Of a DNA stretch of 64,000 bases, positions 1 through 11,756 are shown in pieces. Origin of the DNA: Liolophura sinensis (lineage: Eukaryota > Mollusca > Polyplacophora > Chitonida > Chitonidae); NCBI RefSeq assembly GCF_032854445.1, contig NC_088295.1, forward strand, positions 57,271,249 through 57,335,248, given 5' to 3'. Within the stretch, counting starts at the first letter, position 1, and each line of letters starts with the position of its first letter. The notes beneath the pieces were generated by a model. It did not search any database. It saw only the letters and a list, made by a program, of their open reading frames with translations, and was not told the origin of the DNA. The position numbers and the translations under genes are program-made.

Positions 1-148
1 TGAATTGGATTTTAAGCAGAACTGAATAACATTTCATTGTTATGATGGCAGTCAGGTTTTCTCATTTAAAAAAAAAAAAACTGAGCAGAGCCTCAAGGAA
101 ACAGTGGCACCTGACACAACTCACTGACCTGAAGCTGCAGCCTTATAG

Positions 149-260
149 GGGCCTCCGTGGCGGAGAGAGTTAGCACGCCAGCATAGCACAATGACCCAGG
201 TGCCTCTCACTAATGTGGACGCTGTGAGTTCAGGTCCAGCTCATGCTGGCTTCCTGACAA
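149..260 (+). repeat. SINE-A 5' fragment
   Basis: A tRNA-related head fragment beginning at the GGCCTCCGTGG motif that opens the better copies of this family. It carries the 'atgacccagg..cctctcac' and 'gagttcaggtccagctcatg' segments. The core and A-rich tail are missing: sequence after 'ctggcttcct' no longer matches. It is an old, 3'-truncated relic. Confidence 0.7.
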
Positions 261-310
261 CTCCCTGATGTGAGGCTGCAACCTTATAACTACATGTTGT
301 GGCAACTGGA

Positions 311-1145
311 TTCAGATATGGGTCAATAATGGTTTACTGTATGCAGTAGAAAATGGAGCATGGCCTACAGACAGCATTTATACCATATGACTGTTGCTTT
401 GAAGCAGATTTAGATTTAGCCAGATTTTGAAAGAAGGGCGTCCCCTGTCCGTTTTTTTTTTTTTGTTTTTGTTTTTTTTGTTTCTCGCATGTTGATTTCA
501 TGAGGATAGGTGTCTCACTTAGACACGGAGACACCTCTCATCCCCTCCCCCCTCTGGCTAAAACGTACATGTGTGTTTCGAACCTTGTCTTTTGAAATAA
601 TTGCCATAATAATTGAGGTTCGTATCATTTTGTTTGTGTATACATTGCACACTCACGATTTTCTTCAGCGTAATCGCAAAAAAGTTTGCCCCATGCTGAC
701 ATACATTGTTTGCTAGAAGTTACACCGTCATTAAGATGATGGATCTATTTCAGTGGAGGACATTTTTTGAGAAGATACATGCAGGCATTCATAATAATTG
801 CCTCTACAACGGATGTCTGTAGGAACCGTTGTATAAATAGGTGACAGTTATATATGGCAATGTATTAACATAACTGTCCATACTCATACTGACACACATC
901 ATGTCATGAGATGTAGGATAAAGTATATTTGTAGCCATACAGAATAGTTAGTATGGAGGAAGAATGAAAAAATTGATTTTTTTTTTTTCTTTAAAATTTC
1001 TAAAATTTTTAAAATTTTAAAATTTCTTTAAAAATTCTTCAATTTTTGAAGAATGTTCAAAAAGTTAGGTACTTTGAGTGCGAGAGTCAGAGTATTAAAG
1101 CTGAATTTTAGGTTATATTTATTTAACCATATATAAACCAGTGCG
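311..1145. other. AT-rich stretch, no gene seen
   Basis: Contains T-runs near 453-480 and 980-990 and a very AT-rich stretch at 980-1060. Within it, 1034-1054 is a perfect 9-bp inverted repeat (attcttcaa, then ttt, then ttgaagaat). The two short ORFs here have no protein-like character. Confidence 0.6.
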
Positions 1146-1149
1146 GAGG

Positions 1150-1382
1150 GAGGCCTCCATGACTTGGTGACTAGTGTGCTAGTGCAGCAGAATGACCCAG
1201 GAGGCTTTCATCAATGTGATAACTGTGAGTTCAAGTCCAGCTAATGCTGGCTTCCACTTTGGCTGTATGGGGATGGTCTTTCAGCAACCTGCGGATAGTG
1301 GTGGGCCACCATAATGCTGGCTGCTGTAAGGGAAATGCTCTTGAGTGTGTTGCAAAAGATTGATCAGATAAATAAATAAATA
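1150..1382 (+). repeat. SINE-A, near full length but degraded
   Basis: Runs from the GGCCTCC start through the tRNA-like part, the core ('cagcaacctgcggat', 'accataatgctggc') and a tail of AAATAAATAAATAA. About 20 bp of the core is missing between 'gtggtgg' and 'gccacc' compared with the copy at 31704. Divergence is high, so this is an old insertion. Confidence 0.85.
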
Positions 1383-4300
1383 ACCTGGGCCGAGGCCTTA
1401 ACCATTGAAATCCTAACTCTGCTATCAGCCAATCAGCATTGATTCTGTAAACATTTATGGTAAAACAGAACGCACTGATTTCAAATCACAACTTTAATTC
1501 TCTTTCATATCTAGCTACATGTACATTTACCTTAGTATTCAAGTCATCTACAACACCACCTCCCAGACTCGTGACCTTGCCATCAAATTCAAAATCTCCT
1601 AAATACACACACGACAACGCTTAAAACCATGCGCTGTTCTACTTCTGCAAAAACGCAGTGTGTACATTGTATGTAATGTACACAGGCACCAAAGAGAGCA
1701 GACCTCAAGCACACGTACATGTAATTATTCACATTTGCAGTGTATACATAGCTGACTGCAGTACGCGTAGCTGAAGTACCTTAGTGCGTGGCTCTATAGC
1801 AGTAATCATCCAGAGTATGTCAGTCCCCTGGATCGAGACAGTCTGACCTAGGCTTGTCAACATAATTACTTGTTGCTTCTAATTCCAGTTGCCTAATTGC
1901 TGGCCCTCTGTAGTGCTATTTCGTAAATAGATTAGGAATTAAGACAAGGCTGTATGGTACTGTGCAGGCTCAGCATTCCCATGGTATTGTACGAAGTTTA
2001 CTCACTTCTGCTATTTGTCAGCGGAAAATACAGAAGAGCACAGAAAAGGATTTTTCTGAAAAAAAAGAAAAAAATTTCATATATATTTGCCCTGAAATCT
2101 CAGTGAAAAAAGTGCAATGCAATATTTTATGGGCCAAGAAAGATCATGCATAAAACATTACTTTTGGGGCTGACACTTAACGATATCCAGCAGGACATTC
2201 AGCCGTCCAATCAAAACGTCTTCTCAAAGATTGAGAATCAGTGGCTGATTCCACAAATCCATCTCCGTGGAAATTTTAAAATGTGAGTTTAGAGTTTTGT
2301 TTTGTGGCTTCATAAATTAAAATTTTGATCACCTGATAAATGTGATAGGAGGACAAATGTGTATTCAGTAGATTTCAATTCCCGGTACCGAACACCAAGC
2401 ATTGTGTGGGGTGGTTTTAAATTTTGACTTACAGGTAAGTCAGAAAAGGTGCTGTGACATTGACCCCCAGATAACGGGAGTATAAATTGATAGTCATTTT
2501 TACATCACATACAGTATTTGGAAAATATGGAAGGGAATTGAGTCAGTTGAGCGTAGCAGATTTAATATTGAGTGGAATACTTTGACATGCATGTAGGCTT
2601 TGTTTCAGTGCATGTGTACATGCAGACATATACATGTACAGGTGCATAAAATTCACACTGAGCTTAACTATACCAGTTTATCGGTTATTTGAACTGGCTG
2701 AGATTGATATGCAGTGTATATCGTGTGTGGTTCAAAAGGGCCTCAAGGAAGTGTAAATTGTTCATTTTGACAGGTTTACGCTCTTTAAATAAAGGCTCCA
2801 ATTCAATTCAGTGCAATATACCTCCCCACATCTTTCTTTTATAGACATTATTTATCACCTGTTGAATGTTTTTTTTTTTTTTTAAGTATTCATAGAATGC
2901 CCTTTAGCTTGATGAGCCTTTACAAATGATGTTTACCTCAACTGCTTGTGATATCACTTCACCAATACTTGATAATTAACATTATCAAATACGACATGTC
3001 ACATAACTTCTATTCAGTTCTCAAAAGATCACTTGTAAAGTTTGTTGGAAGCAGTATTAGGGACAGTTTGGTTACTTTGAAGTACAGGGTTTATGCTTAT
3101 CATGATGGATGTTCAGGTTCACTGCAGTGTTTAAATAAGTCTAACTCTTTCGATCCCACAACGAACATCTCCCAAAGGTAAACAACAAGAATACTGGTAC
3201 ATGTATGTGAAAAAATGTTAAAGAACGTCTGATTATCGCACGCAAAATTTACATATGACTGGGGATAACCAATACGAGCCGTAATCATCGCTGATGAAAA
3301 CTAGGTCATATTAGCTGAAACATATGCAGATTTTTTCATCGCTGTGCTTATCAATTGAGACAAGAAAATTTTTTATTAAAAAGTCAAGAATTGCTGATTT
3401 TCAATTAAAGACAGAGATTCTTTTTTCACTGGCTCCTACAAGTGCCATTACATGTTTTTATTATTTTTTTTTGTTGTTTTTTTTTTTTTTTTGGTTCAAG
3501 TATTTTTGTTGTGATTATCAATGAAAAGTTAACTATATATTTAAATGTAAAAATATGTTATTACCAGCTATTATAATGGAAATTTGTTTTCATGTTTTCA
3601 ACATACCTGTGCAGAAAAGGAAAGTAAAACTCCAAAAAGAAGAAAAAAAATGTATTCTTAGAGACAGTTAATCGAAGGTCAAATGTTTTCCTTTTTTTGC
3701 TAAAACTTAAATTTTTTCAGTTGGATATCATCCTTCATGTATCATCTAAACTAACCTCAAAACATCCATCTTTTATCATTAGAATCCTCAGAATATAGCA
3801 ACGTGTGCGACTTTGTCAGGGGCAAAATTGTAGGTCTCTTAATCGTAGTTTGAATGGAATTTTGTAATTTCTTTTTTTTTTTTGGTGTTTTTATAATGAG
3901 GCATTATACTGTTCTATTGATTCTCTTGTGTCTACTGTATCTCCATGTAGAAATAGTAATATAAAATATTAATTTTTGGTGCTGAAATTCAAATTTTTCC
4001 ATTCGGATGTCTTTAATACCGTTGAAAGAAACCTTACATCATCATTGTGAGATGAATAGAATTCTCGATCAAAAGCAGTAAAATGAGTAACTTTATTGCT
4101 GTCAATGAAGTTGAAATTTTAATTCAGTACTGTATGTGTTCATGCGTGTATAAAAATGAATGTGTATGGGTACATGAATTCATGGATCTGCTTAATCTGC
4201 TTTTAAAACAAAACATGAATAAATTGTGGAATATTATGTGTTAGCATTTTTTGTCAAAGTTTTGAAAAACTTTCGTGTGTAAAGGGTTTAGAAAAAATCT

Positions 4301-5475
4301 GTCTGATGAACCTGTTTTTGCCTGCATGCTGTATGCCCATTGGTGATAAGCTAGGGGTGGAAGTGAGTGAATGACAACTGTTTCTGGATGCCTTTTTTGT
4401 TAATCTATCAACTTTTGACCTTGATGATGTCACATGAAATATTAACCAATGAAAGACGAGGTCACATTGGTGCTATATTTATGAGCCAGTAACAGCCTAA
4501 AAGGTCCAGTAGTCTCCAGCAGAGTTTGTAAATAAAGCATGAATAACTATACTGTTAACTCAGTATTGTCATTTGTGGGTGAGTTTGTATTCTGTGTAAG
4601 TTTGAGTGACATTGGTGTCACATGAAAAAAAAAAACCCTGTACAATGATGGAAAGGATATAGCTGACATGAATTTGTTAATCTATTGTGCATAAAGCATT
4701 ATGTGCATTGGATAATTTGTGTACCTCTAGGCTGCGTGATATTGCAGTTTTTTTATAATTCCTGTAGCCTAATTCGTGTAGTCTATATAATATTTGCTAA
4801 TATGTAATACATACATTCAGAAGAGTTTCAGCTGATAGGAAGAATTCCTTGAGACCATTACACCTTGCAAAAGAATGGATTATAAAAAAAAATATTTTAA
4901 AATTTCCTCAGTAATATTTCACCTCTCAACACAAGCCTGCCTAGACTCACAAACCTCCCCAAGGGTGTGGGCAAAAGCCCCACTGGACAAAAACAATCAC
5001 CCCCCACCCCCCCAGACAAAAGCCCCACCGGACAAAACACCCACAATCAACATTATTTGCGATGAATGATATATGCTGAATACTTGCTTGTTCGAGAAAA
5101 CTTGAAACTCTCACCAGAGTAGCGTATCAGTTTTAAATGTAAAGAAAACTTTACATAGCAGAAATAGTTATTGTTATTTTTTCTTGGAAAGGGTTGATTA
5201 TTGTACACGGGGAAAGGAATACCATGATGTGTTACGTGTGTACCTGAGGGAAAGGGAACCCTTTCTGACATGTAGCAGGATGCATACATGTCTTTAAGGC
5301 TTTTATAAAGCTGTGTTACCATAAAAATGTGATGGCATTAGTTCTCGTGATTGCCTGTCACACTTTTTTTACAATGTATCCATGCATTAAGAATCTGTAA
5401 ACACTCTGGCGTATTCATCAAATTCCCATTCTCAGAGGAATCAAACGTACTTGAAAAATGTACTGAAATCTGTAT
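1383..5475. other. Long AT-rich stretch, no recognisable gene
   Basis: Holds T-homopolymers (2869-2884, 3478-3492), a C-rich patch at 5000-5030, and segments near 3689-3790 and 3978-4030 that resemble a degraded dispersed repeat (family X; see 26405 and 31195). The ORFs are short and of low complexity. A canonical donor-like site on the minus strand near 2428 has no convincing exon attached. Confidence 0.5.
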
Positions 5476-5511
5476 TATATGCCGTGAGTTTAATAGTGGA
5501 GCATCAGCGTC

Positions 5512-5977
5512 TGTTAGAGGGTCATCCTGGAAGGCGAAAGAGCTTGAATCAAAGCCAGGTCGGGTCATTTAAAATGGTACTTGCTGCTGCATTGTTGGCG
5601 CTGGGCACTGAGAGGTTAGAGCTAGGAAACAGGACCCAGTCTCACAAAGATGTGGTACGTATATGATAATGGCACATATAGGACAATGGTACGGTAATAG
5701 TGACGTACAAAAATGTTGTATGGCAAATGTACGATAAAAAAAATGTTGTACGCCGCTTTGTGAAACTGGGCCCTGGACTGGTTAGCCCGGTGTCAGTATA
5801 ATGTGACAGAGGGGGGAGGTGGGTGAGGTATCAGGTCTGGTGTCTTCCGGCATGATACTTTGTGGCGGCATGGACTTGCCTTGCCACAAGAGGACACAGT
5901 ATACAAACACCTAATTACTTTTCATTGTCACATGACTGAAAAATTGTTAAGTATGACGTTTAAACTACAAGCATACA
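5512..5977 (+). repeat. SINE-C copy, interrupted by a MITE
   Basis: Matches the copies at 23080 and 50788: 'aaatggtacttg', 'agcactgagaggttagag', 'ggtgtcagtataatgtgac', 'ttgccacaagaggacac' and the 3' motif 'atgactgaaaaattgttaa'. Residues 5636-5774 are extra relative to the other copies and form a palindromic element. The SINE itself sits inside the 38-bp array. Confidence 0.85.
5636..5774. mobile_element. Palindromic MITE nested in SINE-C
   Basis: The left end (5632-5649) and right end (5756-5773) are inverted repeats matching at 16 of 18 positions around 'cccagtctcacaaag'. A candidate GGAC direct repeat occurs at 5632-5635 and 5775-5778. The uninterrupted SINE-C copy reads 'aacaggactggctgg' across the junction, so the empty site can be inferred. 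The interior is 'gtacg/cgtac'-rich and itself partly palindromic. There is no coding capacity, so any transposase acted in trans. Confidence 0.7.
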
Positions 5978-6553
5978 TTTTTACATAATGGTGGGTTATC
6001 AGTAATACTGTGTGTTTAATGGTGTGCCATTAGGTATTTGTATTACTGTGAGTTTAATGGTGGGGCACCAGGTATCAGTAATACTGTGAGTTTAATGGTG
6101 GGGTATCAGGTATCTGCATTTCTGTGAGTTTTATGGTGGGGCATCAGGTATCTGTATTACTGTGAGTTTAATGGTCGGACATCAGGTATCAGTTTTACTG
6201 TGAGTTTAAGGGTGGTCCATCAGGTGTGAGTATTACTGTGAGTTCAATGGTGGGGCATCAGGTATCTGTATTACTGTGAGTTTAATGGTGGGGCATCAGG
6301 TATCTGTATTACTGTGAGTTTAAGGGTGGTCCATCAGGTGTCAGTATTACTGTGAGTTTAATGGTGGGGCATCAGGTATCTGTATTACTGTGAGTTTAAT
6401 GGTGGGGCATCAGGTATCTGTATTACTGTGAGTTTAATGGTGGGGCATCAGGTATCAGTATTACTCTGGGTTAATGGTGGGGCATCAGGTATCAGTTTTA
6501 CTGTGAGTTTAATGGTGGCGCACCAGGTATCAGTATTTCTGTGAGTTTAATGG

Positions 6554-6730
6554 TTATTTATTTATTTATTTGATTGATGTTTTACTCCGTACTCAAGGAT
6601 ATTTCCCTTATACGACGGTGACCAGCATTATGGTGGGAGGAAACCGGGCAGAGCCTGGGGGAAACCCACAACCATCCGCAGGGGTCTGACAGAACTTCCC
6701 ACCTACGGCCAGAGAGGAAGCCAGCATGAG
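6554..6730 (-). repeat. SINE-A, 5'-truncated, inside the 38-bp array
   Basis: Reads on the minus strand from the ATTTATTTATTT tail through the core to 'gccagcatgag', and lacks the tRNA head. Both flanks are satellite unit sequence ('gagtttaatggt'), so a target-site duplication cannot be told apart from the repeat units. The insertion is younger than the array. Confidence 0.9.
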
Positions 6731-6975
6731 AGTTTAATGGTGGGTCATCAGATATCAATATTGCTGTGAATTTATTAGTGGGTTATCGGATATCAATATT
6801 GCTGTGAGTTTAGTGGTGGGGTGTCTGATATCAATATTACTGTGAGTTTAGAGGTGGCGTGTCTGGTATCAGTATTACTGTGAGTTTAGTTGTGGGTCAT
6901 CTTGTATCAGCATTACAGTGAGTTTAATAGTGGGGCATCATATCTGGGGTCAGTTTTACTGTGACTTTAATGGTG

Positions 6976-7783
6976 GGTATTCTAGGTACATATATATTTT
7001 ATGCATATCTATAGTATATACTGGAACTTCAGGTCTGTATCCTGTGATATAAATATTAGGATTTCATATATAGTATTGGAATAAATTCCTGGGCTGTATA
7101 GTTCATGTATTTTCTGCATTCTGAATCATGGTTAGGGCAGTTTTCCCTCATTTTTTGTGTCCTTTAAGACCTTTAAAGTGTAGATGTGGTTGCCTCATGC
7201 CTCTTTTTTTCCCCTTTGGCTGCAGATGTGCAGTTAAGTGCATCATTTGTGCTGCCTTTTAAAATACTTCCACAAAAACCCCAGTGTATGTGAGTGGAAT
7301 GTTTATTCAGAAATGCATGAACTGCTGCTGAAGCTTCACTGCTGGCCTGTTTTCTTTTGGAGAGCTGATCGCTTTACTATATGGTACTACAAATAATGTT
7401 ACAGCACAGAGACAAAAAAAGATGAAAGGATTGCATTTTGTTAAGAGGCATTGACTTATCTTCATTCAGTGCATGTAATATGCAAATTGTAATAGAATAG
7501 CTGATTCCACCGACATTGAGATACCTCATTGATCTCTGATGGATGACTCTATTCATGTGGCCTCATGAAAGGCTTGTCATCTTTTTGCAACATATGTAAA
7601 TGTTCAGCTGTGGTTTAGTCTACCATTTATGTGGTTTTTTGGGAGTGTACCAATATCTCTCTGCTGGTTCCCTTTTTATCAGACACGTGCAATATATAAG
7701 CTACAGGTATAGCTGTGTATATGTACGTGTTTGGAATAGCAATTCCAGAAATATGGACACCCATTTAATTGTGTTCAGGTGTG
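6976..7783. other. Unique-looking stretch with one candidate exon
   Basis: AT-rich, with no repeat family recognised. A possible short exon lies at 7226-7289 and is listed separately. The 88-codon ORF at 7600-7866 runs into a TIR repeat and is not credible as a gene. Confidence 0.4.
7226..7289 (+). CDS. Candidate internal exon (unverified)
   Basis: A long pyrimidine tract (7201-7219) ends in 'ggctgcag', a good 3' splice site. The segment is open only in its third frame, giving VQLSASFVLPFKILPQKPQ. It ends at either GTATGT (7286) or GTGAGT (7290). No domain is recognised and no neighbouring exon has been linked to it. Short open segments with splice-like ends occur by chance, so this is only a pointer for RNA evidence. 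Confidence 0.15.
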
Positions 7784-8199
7784 GTACTGTAAGTCTTCAA
7801 CCTTTTTGCATGTTTGCAAGGCGTTTATTCAAGCATGTTCTGAAAGCATTATTCTGTGCTCATTGATAAAAGTTTATTTTTTGTGAAGCCCAACTTGGTC
7901 AATCCAACCAATGAAGTGTAGTCTCCAAAGTCAAATTTAAAATGTGCATAAATTGCACTGAAAGCAGAGACAAGACTGACACAAGGGGGTTGGGGGGAGG
8001 GGGTGGGGGGGGGATGGGGGAGGGTGGTGAGAGGAAACTATACATCATAATTACAATGTTGACTTGTTTGGCATTTCTGAATTAAATTCTGGTCATTTTT
8101 CTTATGCATTTTTTTTGTATAAATAAACAAAAAAAAGAGTACACATCTCGTGCCAGTGAAAATTAATTTTTCATATGCCAGAAGGTTGAGGAATTAAGG
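7784..8199. mobile_element. TIR element, family Y, with G-rich insertion
   Basis: The left end 'actgtaagtcttcaacctt' and right end 'aaggttgaggaattaagg' are inverted repeats of the family seen intact at 33002-33202. The interior 'tgcataaattgcactgaaag' is also shared. A G-rich tract and unrelated AT-rich sequence (about 7970-8155) lie between the left part and the right end. It is non-autonomous, with no transposase. Confidence 0.65.
7986..8031 (+). other. G-rich tract, possible G-quadruplex
   Basis: Several runs of five or more G separated by one or two bases (7986-8019), followed by 'gggggagggtgg'. The pattern satisfies the usual four-run G-quadruplex rule many times over. It lies inside a family Y repeat, so it probably arose by slippage. 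Confidence 0.7.
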
Positions 8200-9367
8200 C
8201 TTTGTCATACATTTATCCCATATGAACTTCTTCTGACAAGTTTTTACATGTAGATTCTCAGAGTTCTTCTTCGTCATGCAACAGTTTGCAACATCCATGC
8301 AATGTTTGCTTTGCTTGTAACAGGAGCTAGGGGGAATTTCCCTCCAACTCGGTACCTAAGTGCTGGATTTCAGATGTTGAGATCTGAGGTCAAATCCAGG
8401 TGCGATGTACGTCACAACTATTTCAGTTATGGAAGAGCATTTTTGACTGGTCTAACGAGTAGGTATTCATCAAGTTCTACAGTTTGTTCCCTTTATTGTA
8501 CGTTTTTGTTAGGATTTCATTTCAAGTTCCTACAGATTATGCAAGCAATTCCCATCTGGGCCCTTTTTTTTATTTTTATTTTTTTTTATTTTTTTCTTAA
8601 CATTTATATACACCTTTATGTAAAATCGATCAGTGATCATCAAACAATCCTTCCCTTTATTTATATACTGTACCAAGGACGAAAAGCAAAAATGACAGGG
8701 ACACCAAAAAACTGAGAGGCCTTCTTGGGTCATTGATTATGTAACTGTGTGCATGTGGTGATTCATTTTGCACTTTTATACCTGTTTGCTATAAACGCCC
8801 TAGGGACATCTTGATATGCACCTGTCTGTAGCTACATGGGTGTGTCAGTGTGTTCGTGTGTGGCATAATCGTGGGAGCAGCGAAAACTAATTAATTGTGA
8901 CACCTTGAGCTGGTCTGAAGTTAGCCCGGTGTATGTACATATAGGTAGGTGCATTTCAATATATTCCCCCATAACTACAAGGTGGGAGACAGCTATTTGT
9001 TTTGTAAAAAGATGGCTTTGCCTCAAGTTTTGACCTTCACACTGTATCTTTAAGAATGTTTGCATAAAGCTAATCAGCTTAATTAACATAAAGTTTAAAC
9101 TGATTGAGCTCATTTTTTTGTTCTTTTGATTAAAAGCGATTTCTCTTCATAGAAAAGCTACCAGTAACAGATGTAGATCCAGGTCTTGAAAAAAAAACAC
9201 TAGACAGCAAAACCAAAGGTTATTTGTTTTTATCTTAAATTTGAAAAATAAATAATTTGGCCATGAACATTAAGGCTTACAATTAGGCAATCAGTTGTAT
9301 TTGGTGAAAAACCTCCAATCTACAGGTAGCTTCAGTAAGCTACTTCAGCAGTATCAATAGAGTATTT
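8200..9367. other. No convincing gene
   Basis: The longest ORF (8302-8715, 137 codons) ends in a T-rich low-complexity stretch that encodes a run of F and I. Its length is expected by chance at this base composition, and no domain is visible. Confidence 0.4.
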
Positions 9368-9381
9368 ACTCCTGCAGAAAT

Positions 9382-9499
9382 TTGTTTATTTATTTGATTG
9401 GTGTTTTACGTTGTACTTAAGAACATTTCACTTATACGACAGCAGCCAGCATGATGGTGGAAGGAAACTGGGCAGAGTCTCAGGGAAACCCAAAAACCA
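9382..9499 (-). repeat. SINE-A, 5'-truncated, with 14-bp TSD
   Basis: Tail and core on the minus strand. The element is bounded by the exact direct repeat ACTCCTGCAGAAAT at 9368-9381 and 9500-9513. This is a clean target-primed insertion signature. Truncation falls inside the core after 'aaacccaaaaacc', so this copy has no internal promoter and would be dead on arrival. Confidence 0.95.
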
Positions 9500-9513
9500 A
9501 CTCCTGCAGAAAT

Positions 9514-10102
9514 GAAAGATTTTGTATGACACATGTGCAACATTCAACTAATGTCGTACTATATTTTTTGCATCAAATCTTTAATGACATAAACAAATTA
9601 TTTTGAGCATTAATTTCCTAATAATTGTATGCATAATTTCATGCCCTGAAAAGAGTGCTTTAATGGAGGGAAAAGTTGAATACTTACAGTCAATATGTAT
9701 ATTTTACTCTAGTTTAATTTTGCCTTTACTATATTTTGCTCATTTACTTATACTTTTTTTTTTTTACATGCACATGCATTTTGATTCTGGATCTCTGAAA
9801 AAAAAAGTTCAGTAATGAGTAAAATAATCAAGGCAAAGGTAGAGATGCATATCTACACATTTGTGATCTTTTTCATATCGCTAATTTTTTTTGGAAATGG
9901 TAAATTATCGCTCTCATTTGATGTACATACAGCTGTATGGCATGGGACAAATATTGTCAGATGACTTCGTGCTTATCACTTCTGTCATTTCTTGATCATA
10001 AAATTTTTATGGCAGTTGGCAGCACTTGACGAGGCAGCTTTATTATTGAGGTAGTGTGGAAACAAGCAAGGGTTAAAGAAGGATAAACTCATTCTACTGG
10101 TT
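9514..10102. other. No gene or repeat recognised
   Basis: AT-rich, with a T-run at 9753-9763. Only short, low-complexity ORFs occur. Confidence 0.5.
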
Positions 10103-10320
10103 GTTTTAACATTTGAACACCGTGTTTTAACATTTGAACACCGTGTTTTAACATTTGAACACCGTGTTTTAACATTTGAACATTATGTTTTAACACAAAT
10201 CTTAATCATGTTTTAACATTTGAACATCATATTTTAACATTTGAACATCTTGCTTAATGAACATATTTGAACATCATGTTTTAACATATTTGAACATCAT
10301 GTTTTAACATTTGAACATCA
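10103..10320 (+). repeat. 21-bp minisatellite
   Basis: About ten units of 'gttttaacatttgaacaccgt' and variants ending '..catcat'. The first four units are nearly identical; later ones vary and include small insertions such as 'catatttgaacatcat'. The array ends against 'aaggttgaagaattgagg', which resembles the right end of a family Y TIR element. Confidence 0.9.
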
Positions 10321-11288
10321 TAAGGTTGAAGAATTGAGGTACATGAGGTACATATGTACCCTAATTCACATAGACTAAATTTTTGCATAATATATACGTG
10401 TATATGTAGTTTATGTGAACTGTCATGGATGTGTGAAGGCATTTCCCGTATGTACCACGCCTGTAATTTTTAGCTCAGCAAGACCACAATTTAAAACAAT
10501 AATACTGTTTTTCACAATTGTTTTGAAAATATACTAGGTGATGTACATGTATATCAGCCAGGAAAATTCTTTTCAACTTAAGCAGTTTACAGTGTACCTG
10601 TACCAAAAGAACCGAATGCTATGAAAAGAAATAAATAATTACGTAAAAATGCATGGAGTTCTCACATTATAGAAATGCAAAACCCACATTGTGTGTTATT
10701 ATATTACATGAGCTGTGGCGTAATTTCCACTAATTATGAAAGCATAAATATATAATTTATTTGGGTGGTTATGAGATGAAAGTAATTCAAGGTGTTAAAG
10801 ATGTGACCTTGGATTCAATGATGCACTGTAACATTTTTCTGCCTCTTTTTGTGGGATAAATACTTGAGATGTTTGACCGGTTATGGTGTTCAGGTGAAGT
10901 AGTTTTTCTCATATGATACTGCTAATTGCTTTAATTCCACAGCTCAGATGTATTTACCTATAAATATCTGATGCACTTCAGATCATTGTTTAAGACCAGA
11001 ACCTTTTGTTGTATTTATTACCTCATTAACCTGTGGGCTCTAGCAAACTTACAGTGTAGTTATTTTTACTTTATCTGTTTGACAGTGAATGTCAACAAGA
11101 TTCCCTTTTTACATTTTTCTATTTTTTTTTTTTTTCTCCTTTTTATAAACTGTTGTAAATAGCCTAAAATTTTGTTTGTGACTACATTAAGTTACCCATT
11201 TGTCCTGATTCTGAGAGGTCCAGTGACCTTAGATGTTAGAGGTCAAGGTTTATTCTGAAGATAGGATGATCAGTTTCACCACCAGAAG
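10321..11288. other. No convincing gene
   Basis: AT-rich. An acceptor-like 'ttccacag' at 10935-10942 precedes a T-rich open frame with no protein-like composition. A T/C-rich run lies near 11120-11140. Confidence 0.4.
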
Positions 11289-11480
11289 TCATACTTTAGG
11301 ACGCTTATTTGTGTTCAGGTCTAAAACAACACTTTTATGCCCCAAGTAAAACAAGTTCGAAAATAATGTAACGGTTCTTTTATGACAAATTCTGCTGTTT
11401 AAACCCACTGATTTGTTTGGTTTGCTCACTTTCTGACTGTCAAATTCTTTACCAAATATTACATAACACTGTCTGCTCAC

Positions 11481-11573
11481 ACTAAAATTGGGGTCGACTC
11501 GAGGTCGTGTGTACCCAGAGTTTAGACTGCTGTAATTTCCATGTACATTGAAGTTGTCGCCAGAGGCCTCCAT
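11481..11573 (-). CDS. Candidate first coding exon, minus strand (unverified)
   Basis: Starting at the ATG at 11573, 31 codons are open and begin MEASGDNFNVHGNYSSLNSG. They end in phase 0 at a GTGAGC donor (11475-11480 on the plus strand). Composition is soluble-protein-like and GC is higher than in the surroundings, as is the 400 bp upstream on this strand, which would suit a 5' UTR or promoter. An out-of-frame ATG in strong context (accATGG) lies just upstream. No family is recognised and no second exon could be placed. Confidence 0.25.
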
Positions 11574-11631
11574 CTGTCGACTTTCATTCTGGCACCATGG
11601 TAGTTCAAGCACTCCACCTCACCCTCACTCC

Positions 11632-11643
11632 TCCCCCCCCCCC
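11632..11643 (+). repeat. Short C-rich tract
   Basis: A 'ctcccccccccc'-type run within pyrimidine-rich DNA (11610-11700). It gives the long plus-strand ORF its run of S and P codons, so that ORF is discounted. Confidence 0.7.
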
Positions 11644-11756
11644 AGCTCTGTTCCCCCATTATCCCATCCACTCTCCACTTCACCAGTTTTTTCGTCTTCC
11701 AGAAGCCCAGCTGTATTTGTCAAAGATTTGCACTTTCATTTACTCACGTTGCCCAT

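Larger units (their letters stand above)
5484..6975 (+). repeat. 38-bp minisatellite with three inserted elements
   Basis: The unit reads 'gtgagtttaatggtggggcatcaggtatc' plus 'tgtattact', about 38 bp, with roughly 20 recognisable units at 5987-6553 and 6731-6975. A single unit at 5484-5508 lies upstream of the SINE-C, so the array probably once began there and was split by that insertion. Units differ by substitutions and small indels, and some (for example around 6205 and 6323) share the variant 'aagggtggtccatcaggtg', which points to local copying of blocks. Confidence 0.9.

Noticed and set aside
6000-6970. CRISPR-like array
   Set aside because: Units are contiguous without unique spacers. 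It is a minisatellite in eukaryotic DNA.
8302-8715. 137-codon ORF
   Set aside because: Ends in a T-tract encoding F/I runs. The length is expected by chance, given roughly 9 stop-free stretches of 100 codons estimated for this composition.
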